A stretch of 5,469 nt of DNA. Source: Solirubrobacteraceae bacterium. GTDB taxonomy: Bacteria > Actinomycetota > Thermoleophilia > Solirubrobacterales > Solirubrobacteraceae. The translations under genes were made by a program, and so were the position numbers. The notes under the pieces were generated by a model, which did not search any database, was not told where the DNA came from, and saw only the letters and a program-made list of their open reading frames with translations. Shown here one piece after another: positions 1 through 4,642 of this stretch. How positions within the stretch are numbered: position 1 is the first letter of the stretch; each line of letters begins with the position of its first letter. The stretch spans positions 1 through 5,469 of the forward strand of contig JASLDD010000243.1 of assembly GCA_030151725.1 (NCBI GenBank), written 5' to 3'.

Positions 1-1
1 C

Positions 2-268
2 GAGCGAATCGCCGCGGTCGATCGGACGTTGGTGGGCTTGCGGGAGATCGCGGTCGATCGCGCCGTGCAGCGAGATGTGCTCTCGGCGATGCGCGAGTTG
101 GCGGACGAAGGCTCTCATGGAGCCCACCGCCTCCCTCTGACCGACCTCACTGTCGCAGTCGCAGCACAAGCGTCAGGTCTGAACGTACTGCACTACGATC
201 ATCACTTCGAGCGACTCGGCGAGCTGCTGGACGTACGCACACTCTGGATAGATGATCCATCCGCGTGA
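2..268 (+). CDS. VapC-like PIN-domain ribonuclease toxin, 3' part only
   Basis: The frame is open from the window edge to TGA 266-268, so the N-terminus lies outside and the TTG at 29 is probably internal. The visible 88 residues fit the C-terminal half of a VapC-type PIN domain: a helical stretch, then LPLTDLTVAVAAQASGLNVL, then HYDHHFERLGELL. Family members are Mg2+-dependent RNases, usually toxins of type II toxin-antitoxin pairs, with a cluster of acidic residues. The two late acidic positions are visible as the Asp of TDL (143-145) and the Asp of HYD (197-199). The first catalytic Asp and the central Glu are not in view or cannot be assigned. An antitoxin would normally lie directly upstream, outside the window. 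Only 56 nt separate it from efp, but it is functionally unrelated and looks like an accessory neighbour. Family assignment is fairly secure; activity as a toxin is inference. Confidence 0.72.
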   Translation, partial: ERIAAVDRTLVGLREIAVDRAVQRDVLSAMRELADEGSHGAHRLPLTDLTVAVAAQASGLNVLHYDHHFERLGELLDVRTLWIDDPSA

Positions 269-274
269 TGGATC
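254..274. repeat. Perfect 8-bp inverted repeat over the vapC stop codon (possible terminator)
   Basis: GATCCATC (254-261) and GATGGATC (267-274) are exact reverse complements separated by the 5-nt loop CGCGT. The TGA of the PIN-domain gene (266-268) lies at the loop/right-arm boundary. No T-run follows on the + strand (CCGGCACTG comes next), so this would be at best a U-less terminator. It could instead be an operator or a chance palindrome. It lies 51 nt before the efp start and could insulate efp from upstream transcription. Confidence 0.4.
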
Positions 275-315
275 CCGGCACTGTCTGAGTCAGAAACCAA
301 AAACCGGTGATTTGC

Positions 316-320
316 AGGGA
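316..320 (+). promoter_or_regulatory. Ribosome binding site deciding the efp start
   Basis: AGGGA lies 4 nt before the TTG at 325. It is the only Shine-Dalgarno-like sequence in the 56-nt gap and supports TTG 325 over the in-frame GTG 307, which has no such motif upstream. Spacing is a little short, so this is moderate support. Confidence 0.5.
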
Positions 321-324
321 AATC

Positions 325-885
325 TTGATTTCAACTAACCAATTCAAGAACGGCAACCACATCGAGGTCGATGGCACGATCTTCAAGATCCTCGAGTTTC
401 AGCACGTCAAGCCGGGCAAGGGCGGAGCGTTCGTGCGCACCAAGCTGCGCAGGGCCTCCGACGGGAATGTCATCGACCGTACTTTTCGGGCGGGGGAGAA
501 GTTCCGCGAGGTCCGCACCGAGGCCCGCAAGATGCAGTACCTATACGCCGATGGTGCCGATGCCCATTTCATGGACACGGTCTCCTTCGAGCAGATTGCA
601 GTCCCTGAAACGACGCTCCAGGATGCCTTGCGCTGGACCACGCCATCGAGCGAAGTGGATGTGCTGTTCATAGACGGCGAGCCGTCTGAGGTGCAACTGC
701 CAAGCGCGGTGGACCTCGAGGTGAGCGAGACCGAGCCGGGTCTGCGCGGGGACTCGGTTTCCGGCGGCGGCACCAAGCCGGCGACGCTCGAGACGGGCGC
801 GGTCATCAACGTCCCGCTGTTCGTCGAGCCGGGACAGCGCATTCGCGTAGACACCCGCTCGGGTGAATACATGGCGCGGGCCTGA
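325..885 (+). CDS. efp: Translation elongation factor P
   Basis: EF-P (186 aa, normal family length 185-190) binds between the ribosomal P and E sites and promotes peptide bond formation at polyproline stretches. The protein starts MISTNQFKNGNHIEVDG, the usual EF-P N-terminus, which fixes the start at TTG 325; the longer GTG 307 reading adds six residues that do not belong to the family. The N-terminal KOW-like domain carries the exposed loop PGKGGAF with Lys32 at the position that is modified in many bacteria. Two OB-fold domains follow. The C-terminal family signature is present as K-P-A-x4-G-x2-I-N-V-P-x2-V-x2-G near residues 149-168. I see no epmA/epmB or rhamnosyl-transfer gene nearby; the Lys tip excludes the Arg-rhamnose type. 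The stop codon abuts the nusB ATG with no gap, suggesting coupling. No clear promoter hexamers were recognised upstream. Confidence 0.97.
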   Translation: MISTNQFKNGNHIEVDGTIFKILEFQHVKPGKGGAFVRTKLRRASDGNVIDRTFRAGEKFREVRTEARKMQYLYADGADAHFMDTVSFEQIAVPETTLQDALRWTTPSSEVDVLFIDGEPSEVQLPSAVDLEVSETEPGLRGDSVSGGGTKPATLETGAVINVPLFVEPGQRIRVDTRSGEYMARA

Positions 886-1296
886 ATGCGCCGTTCCGAT
901 CAGCGCAGAGCGGCCGTGGTGGCGCTCTACCAGCACGACCTGACCGGCCGCCCGCTGGTGGAGACCCTCGGCCCGAACGCCTCGCTGTTTGCGCGGGCGT
1001 TGGCGCACGCGGCCGCCGACCGCTCGGAGGAGCTCGATGCGGTGATCGATCGCCATTCCCACGGGTGGGCGGTGGCGCGCATCCAACCGCTCGAGCGGAG
1101 CATCATGCGGGTGGCTTTGGTCGAGATGCTGCATCCTGATGCGGCGCCGGCGGATGAGCCGATTCCGCCTGAGGGAGCCATCGAGGAGGCGATCGAGAGC
1201 GCCAAGACCTTCTGTGGAGCGGAGGCGCCCGGCTTCGTTAACGGCGTCCTGGCGGCGGTTCTACGCGAGGTACGCGAGAATGCGGGCATCTCATGA
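886..1296 (+). CDS. nusB: Transcription antitermination factor NusB
   Basis: NusB is a small all-helical RNA-binding protein. With NusE (S10) it binds boxA in rRNA leaders and supports antitermination and rRNA maturation. At 136 aa the length is typical. Visible family features are an Arg-rich N-terminus running into AVVALYQHDLTG, the central block ARIQPLERSIMRVALVEML (an R-x-I-x-R-x-A-x-x-E pattern), and the C-terminal SAKTFCGAEAPGFVNGVLAAVL with the hallmark FVNGVL at residues 117-122. The ATG follows the efp stop directly (TGA|ATG) and has no good Shine-Dalgarno, so translation probably depends on ribosomes finishing efp. Its own TGA overlaps the ATG of the next gene (ATGA, 1293-1296). The efp-nusB pairing is common in bacteria. 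Confidence 0.95.
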   Translation: MRRSDQRRAAVVALYQHDLTGRPLVETLGPNASLFARALAHAAADRSEELDAVIDRHSHGWAVARIQPLERSIMRVALVEMLHPDAAPADEPIPPEGAIEEAIESAKTFCGAEAPGFVNGVLAAVLREVRENAGIS

Positions 1297-1499
1297 GCAG
1301 CGTGGAGCAGCTAGACGACCTAATCGCCCGCCTGGAGCGGGCGGCCGAGCAGCTGCGCTCGGGCGAGCTCTCCCCGGATGCGGCGGCCACATTGGTGGAG
1401 GACTGCGCGTCGTTGGCGACGCAGGCTGCGGCTGAGCTCGAGCAGCTCACGCGAGCCGAAGCGTCCGCTCCGGCGCCCGGCCAAGACACGCTGCTCTAG
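1293..1499 (+). CDS. xseB: Exodeoxyribonuclease VII small subunit-like protein
   Basis: This 68-aa, mostly helical acidic protein resembles XseB, the small subunit of exonuclease VII, which degrades single-stranded DNA as a complex with the large subunit XseA. The best match is LRSGELSPDAAATLVEDCASL (residues 21-41), corresponding to the family pattern L-x-x-G-E-x-x-x-x-x-A-L-x-L-x-E-x-x-x-x-L. It is preceded by the heptad-like LDDLIARLERAAEQ and followed by AAAELEQL. The usual FEEAL opening is degenerate and the tail is Ala/Pro-rich, so the match is divergent. Position supports the call: xseB commonly sits just before ispA. However, xseA, its usual partner, is not next to it; nusB precedes directly with a 4-nt ATGA overlap. 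The alternative is an unrelated small coiled-coil protein. The reading frame itself is well supported by tight packing. Confidence 0.6.
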   Translation: MSSVEQLDDLIARLERAAEQLRSGELSPDAAATLVEDCASLATQAAAELEQLTRAEASAPAPGQDTLL

Positions 1500-1509
1500 C
1501 GTCCGGTTC

Positions 1510-2406
1510 GTGACCCCCAGCTACCCCGATCACCTTCGCGAGGAGGTCGAGCGCTACCTGGAGACGATGCGCTTCTCCGAGGAGCCCATTACGGATGGCC
1601 TCGAGCAGGCAATGCGCTATTCGCTTCTTGGGGGTGGCAAGCGCATCAGGCCCGTGCTCGCCCTCGCGACAGCCCGCGCGGTGGGCTTGGAGCAGCGCGA
1701 GGTCCTGCCGCTGGCGGGGGCCATCGAGCTGATCCACACCTACTCGCTGATCCACGACGACCTTCCGGCGATGGATGACGACGCCTTGCGCCGGGGCCAG
1801 CCGACTTGCCATGTGAAGTTCGGAGAGGACGTCGCGATCCTTGCGGGGGACGGGCTGTATGCAGAGGCGTTCCACCATCTGCTCACGCACCAGCGCTCCG
1901 CGCCTGAGCGGGTCCTGGCAGCGGCGGCGGAGCTGGCTGCGGCGACGGGCGTGAATGGCATGGTGGGGGGCCAATATGCGGACGTGAGCCTCAGGACACC
2001 GTCGGGACCGGTGGCGCTGCGGCGCCTGCATGAGCTTAAGACTGGCCGTTTGATCGGTGCTTCGGTGCTCTGCGTACTACTGTTGACGGGGATCCGAGAC
2101 GATTCACAGACAGCTCCCTTTCGCCGTTTTGCCGCGGAACTTGGGATCCTGTTTCAGATCGTTGACGACATACTCGATGTGACAGGCACAGACGATGCAC
2201 TGGGAAAGCCACGAGGTAGCGATGAGCGTCACGGGAAGCGCACGTACGTGAGCGAGTTTGGAATCGAGCGGGCCAGGGAGCTGGCCGCTGAATCCCATGG
2301 CGCGGCGCGCCGGGCTCTGGCCGAGGCATCGGCGCTGCTCGGGCGCAGGCACGACGCCTCCGAGCTCGAGGAGATCGCAGACTTCATCTACACGCGGACC
2401 TCATGA
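1510..2406 (+). CDS. ispA: Short-chain polyprenyl diphosphate synthase (farnesyl/geranylgeranyl type)
   Basis: This trans-prenyltransferase condenses IPP with DMAPP and longer allylic diphosphates in the cytosol. From GTG 1510 it has 298 aa, typical for IspA. The frame stays open upstream to an ATG at 1378, but that part overlaps xseB and translates to Arg/Trp/Ser-rich nonsense; no strong Shine-Dalgarno precedes 1510. Motifs in order: GGGKRIRPVL (41-50, IPP binding); first Asp-rich motif DDLPAMDD (83-90, the two-residue-insert bacterial form) followed by ALRRG; GMVGGQYADV; HELKTGRLIGASV; second Asp-rich motif DDILD (219-223); and GSDERHGKRTYVSEFG, which helps close the active site. Tyr78, five residues before the first motif, and Ser79 match the E. 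coli IspA arrangement (HAYSLIHDD). This favours farnesyl diphosphate, although geranylgeranyl diphosphate cannot be excluded. It lies 10 nt after xseB, and its TGA overlaps the dxs ATG. Confidence 0.93.
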   Translation: MTPSYPDHLREEVERYLETMRFSEEPITDGLEQAMRYSLLGGGKRIRPVLALATARAVGLEQREVLPLAGAIELIHTYSLIHDDLPAMDDDALRRGQPTCHVKFGEDVAILAGDGLYAEAFHHLLTHQRSAPERVLAAAAELAAATGVNGMVGGQYADVSLRTPSGPVALRRLHELKTGRLIGASVLCVLLLTGIRDDSQTAPFRRFAAELGILFQIVDDILDVTGTDDALGKPRGSDERHGKRTYVSEFGIERARELAAESHGAARRALAEASALLGRRHDASELEEIADFIYTRTS

Positions 2407-4391
2407 GCCTGCTGGAGAACATCGATGGTCCCGAGGACCTGCGCGGCCTGTCCGAGAGCGAGCTCCAGCAGCTGGCACAGGAGGTGCGCGAGCACATAAT
2501 CGACACCGTCGGTGAGATCGGCGGGCACTTCGGGGCAAACCTCGGCACGTGCGAGCTGGCGGTGGCGCTGCACTCGGTGCTCGAGTCCCCACGCGACAAG
2601 ATCCTGTGGGACGTCGGCCACCAGGCATATCCGCACAAGATCCTGACCGGTAGGCGCGATCAGCTCTCCACGATCCGCCAATACGGCGGTCTCGCGCCCT
2701 TCTGCTCGATGGCCGAGTCCCCGCACGACATCATGGGGGCCGGGCACGCCTCCACCTCAATTGGCTATGCGGTTGGCATCAAGGAGGGCATGCGCCAGAT
2801 CGGCCCCGAGATCGACGGCAAGGTCGTCGCCGTCATCGGAGACGGAGCGATGACGGGTGGCGTGGCCTTCGAGGCAATTGGCCAGGCGGGCGGCCTGGGT
2901 ACGCCGATGGTGGTCGTGCTCAACGACAACGGCATGTCGATCGCCCCCAACGTGGGAGCGCTGTCGCGCTACTTCAACCGCGTGCGCCTCAACCCCAAGC
3001 TGTGGCATGCCCGCGCCGGTGTCGAGGGCGGCCTGACGCGGCTGCCGGGAGGGATCGGCTCTGCATTCGAGCGCCTGGGACCGCACTTGAAGGAGTCGAT
3101 CAAGGCGTTCTGGGCGCCGGGACTGTGGTGGGAGGAGCTCGACTGGGCCTACATGGGCGTCGTCGACGGTCACGACGTGCGCGCCCTGCGTGAGGCTCTG
3201 GGGGAGGCCCTGGCGGCCGAACGACCTGTGGTCGTGCACATCGCGACCGTGAAGGGCAAGGGCTTTGCGCCGGCCGAGGATGGTGGCCTTGAGGGCATGG
3301 AGCAGTGGCACGCGGCCAAGCCCAAGTCGATTCTCAACGGCTCGCCCACGCGTCCCGCGGTCGTGGCTCCCGGGGAGCCGCCGCCGGCCAAGCCGGTGCC
3401 GCAGTACACGCAGGTCTTCGGTGAGGCGCTGGTGCGCGAATGCGAGCGCGACACACGCGTGGTCGGCATCACGGCGGCAATGAACTCGGGGACCGGTCTG
3501 AGCATCCTGCAGAAGGCCATGCCCGAGCGCTACTTCGACGTGGGGATCGCCGAGCAGCAGGCGATCCTGTTTGCCGCCGGCCTGGCGCTCGAGGGCGTGA
3601 AGCCTGTGGCGGCGATCTACTCGACGTTCCTGCAGCGCGCCTACGACCAGATCGTCCACGACGTGTGCCTGCAGAACCTGAACGTGGTGTTCGCGATGGA
3701 TCGCGCCGGCCTTGTGGGAGACGACGGGCCCACCCATCACGGGGTCTTCGACATCTCCTATCTGCGCTGTCTGCCCAACATCGTGTTGATGGCTCCGCGC
3801 GATGAGGCGATGCTCGTGCACATGCTGCGCACGGCTCTGGATCACGACAGCGGTCCGATCGCGCTGCGCTACCCACGCGGTGAGGGCACGGGGGTGGAGA
3901 TCCCCGCAAAGTCCAAGTCGATTCCCATCGGCACCGGCGAGATCCTGATCGAGGCCGAGGCGAGCGAGGCATCGGAGCAGACCGGGCGGCGGGTGGCGCT
4001 GATCGGCTACGGCAGCGGCGTTGGCAAGGCGCTTGAGGCCGCCGAGGAGCTGAAGGGTCACGACATCGCCGTGACGGTCGCCGACGCGCGTTTTGCAAAG
4101 CCGATAGACGCCGGTCTGATGGCCCAGCTAGCTGCAGAGCATGACTTGCTGGTGACGGTCGAGGAGGGAGTCCTCGCCGGAGGCTTCGGCTCAGCGGTGT
4201 GGGAGACCCTGAACGACGCCGGTGCTGCAACGGGCGGGGCACGGATCCTGCGCGTCGGCCTTCCCGACCGCTACGTCACGCACGGCAAGCCTGCGCTCCT
4301 GCATGAGGAGGTCGGATTCACCGGCAAGCGCATCGCCGAGCGCGTGGTGGCTGCGATCGGCGACCGTGAGTCGGCGGTCCTCAGCGCTTGA
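2403..4391 (+). CDS. dxs: 1-deoxy-D-xylulose-5-phosphate synthase
   Basis: DXS joins pyruvate and glyceraldehyde 3-phosphate, using thiamine diphosphate and Mg2+, to make DXP, the first step of the MEP isoprenoid pathway. The 662-aa protein is slightly longer than the common 620-640. Landmarks in order: GGHFGANLG with His42 (E. coli His49); WDVGHQAYPHKILTGRRD; the ThDP/Mg motif GDGAMTGG (146-153) through NDNGMSI (174-180); His303 in QWHAAKP (E. coli His299); GIAEQQAILFAAG with catalytic Glu384 (E. coli Glu370); IYSTFLQRAYDQIVHDV; DRAGLVGDDGPTHHG (433-447); and the phosphate-binding RYPRG (489-493). The last ~130 residues form the transketolase C-terminal domain (VTVEEG, GLPDRYVTHG). Two unusual points are Gln386, where AEQH is nearly invariant, and NDNG for the common NDNE. 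The start ATG overlaps the ispA stop (ATGA), linking two enzymes of one pathway. A stem-loop follows the stop. Confidence 0.97.
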   Translation: MSLLENIDGPEDLRGLSESELQQLAQEVREHIIDTVGEIGGHFGANLGTCELAVALHSVLESPRDKILWDVGHQAYPHKILTGRRDQLSTIRQYGGLAPFCSMAESPHDIMGAGHASTSIGYAVGIKEGMRQIGPEIDGKVVAVIGDGAMTGGVAFEAIGQAGGLGTPMVVVLNDNGMSIAPNVGALSRYFNRVRLNPKLWHARAGVEGGLTRLPGGIGSAFERLGPHLKESIKAFWAPGLWWEELDWAYMGVVDGHDVRALREALGEALAAERPVVVHIATVKGKGFAPAEDGGLEGMEQWHAAKPKSILNGSPTRPAVVAPGEPPPAKPVPQYTQVFGEALVRECERDTRVVGITAAMNSGTGLSILQKAMPERYFDVGIAEQQAILFAAGLALEGVKPVAAIYSTFLQRAYDQIVHDVCLQNLNVVFAMDRAGLVGDDGPTHHGVFDISYLRCLPNIVLMAPRDEAMLVHMLRTALDHDSGPIALRYPRGEGTGVEIPAKSKSIPIGTGEILIEAEASEASEQTGRRVALIGYGSGVGKALEAAEELKGHDIAVTVADARFAKPIDAGLMAQLAAEHDLLVTVEEGVLAGGFGSAVWETLNDAGAATGGARILRVGLPDRYVTHGKPALLHEEVGFTGKRIAERVVAAIGDRESAVLSA

Positions 4392-4403
4392 GAGTCCTTA
4401 AAT

Positions 4404-4435
4404 GAAACGACCCGCCGGGGAGAGCGGGCCGTTTC
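4404..4435 (+). terminator. Stem-loop terminator candidate after dxs
   Basis: GAAACG (4404-4409) pairs with CGTTTC (4430-4435). After one A-C mismatch, CCCGC (4411-4415) pairs with GCGGG (4424-4428), leaving an 8-nt loop. It starts 13 nt after the dxs stop. No T-tract follows on the + strand (GGGAGGAGGG), so it is the U-less hairpin type often seen in actinobacteria; termination efficiency is inferred. It marks the likely end of the efp-dxs transcription unit. Confidence 0.7.
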
Positions 4436-4459
4436 GGGAGGAGGGATTCAGGAGAGATG

Positions 4460-4573
4460 ATGTTGCACTCTCGATCGATAACCATGATGTCTGTGTCCAG
4501 ACCATTTGTGTGTGACATCGATCACATATGTCCTCGCGGAAAGAGCGAATCCGTATGGTTGGCCGATGCTTGA
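4460..4573 (+). CDS. Doubtful small ORF in the dxs-tlyA gap
   Basis: An open frame of 37 codons from ATG 4460 (38 from ATG 4457) ends at TGA 4571-4573. AGGAG at 4450-4454 lies 5 nt before ATG 4460, one of the better Shine-Dalgarno sequences in the window. Against it: the translation (MLHSRSITMMSVSRPFVCD...) shows no recognisable motif, third codon positions are not GC-rich as in the neighbouring genes, and it runs across the palindrome at 4511-4526. It may be a short leader peptide, since its stop overlaps the next tiny ORF, or just chance. Confidence 0.15.
   Translation: MLHSRSITMMSVSRPFVCDIDHICPRGKSESVWLADA
4511..4526. promoter_or_regulatory. CRP-type operator palindrome TGTGA-N6-TCACA
   Basis: TGTGACATCGATCACA has both half-sites TGTGA and TCACA perfect with the 6-nt spacing known for cAMP-CRP of E. 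coli and for mycobacterial Crp. The hexamer between them (CATCGA) is not itself symmetric. It lies in the only sizeable intergenic region, centred 47.5 nt upstream of the proposed transcription start at 4566 and about 124 nt upstream of the tlyA ATG. That this organism has a CRP regulator, and that it binds here, is inference; other Crp/Fnr-family proteins could use a related site. Confidence 0.5.
4554..4559 (+). promoter_or_regulatory. Candidate -10 hexamer TATGGT for tlyA / leaderless ORF
   Basis: TATGGT fits the actinobacterial TANNNT -10 pattern. It is followed by exactly six bases and then ATG 4566, so transcription starting at that A would give a leaderless message. The -35 region (about 4531-4536, TCCTCG) does not resemble TTGACA, which would suit an activator-dependent promoter and the CRP-like palindrome just upstream. 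Hexamers of this kind occur by chance, so the support comes mainly from position. Confidence 0.35.
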
Positions 4574-4640
4574 CCTGATCTTCGGGCTACTCGAAGCTGC
4601 CCTCTTGCCTCTCATCGGTCGGCCCAGACGTCGAAGCTGA
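4566..4640 (+). CDS. Tiny hydrophobic ORF directly upstream of tlyA (24 codons)
   Basis: ATG 4566 to TGA 4638-4640 encodes MLDLIFGLLEAALLPLIG followed by a basic tail of Arg, Pro and Ser (RPRRRS). The hydrophobic stretch with a positively charged C-terminal end resembles a small membrane-associated or amphipathic peptide. There is no Shine-Dalgarno, but the TATGGT hexamer sits at leaderless spacing. The stop lies 2 nt before the tlyA ATG, which itself has only a weak ribosome site (GAAG, 4633-4636), so termination-reinitiation onto tlyA is plausible. GTG 4512 is an alternative in-frame start giving 42 residues. Third codon positions are only moderately GC-rich. The function is unknown; chance remains possible. 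Confidence 0.35.
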   Translation: MLDLIFGLLEAALLPLIGRPRRRS

Positions 4641-4642
4641 GC

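Noticed and set aside
14..60. 11-bp direct repeat GCGGTCGATCG at 14-24 and 50-60
   Set aside because: The copies are 36 nt apart in the same codon phase and both encode AVDR; probably incidental codon repetition within the PIN gene, not a separate element.
194..199. TACGAT as a -10 hexamer for efp
   Set aside because: It lies inside the PIN coding sequence with no -35-like sequence at suitable spacing and is more than 120 nt from the efp start.
541..1134. 197-codon - strand frame across efp and nusB
   Set aside because: It crosses two well-supported + strand genes and has no motif or ribosome site supporting it.
1378..1509. Upstream extension of the prenyl synthase frame to ATG 1378
   Set aside because: It overlaps xseB and translates to an Arg/Trp/Ser-rich stretch with no family similarity; GTG 1510 gives the normal length.
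2757..4061. 434-codon open frame on the - strand inside dxs
   Set aside because: It is the antisense shadow of a high-GC gene, with His/Arg/Gln-rich composition and no recognisable domain; dxs on the + strand is certain.
3469..4242. 257-codon - strand frame inside dxs
   Set aside because: Composition is dominated by Arg, Ser and Pro, typical of an out-of-frame reading of GC-rich coding DNA.
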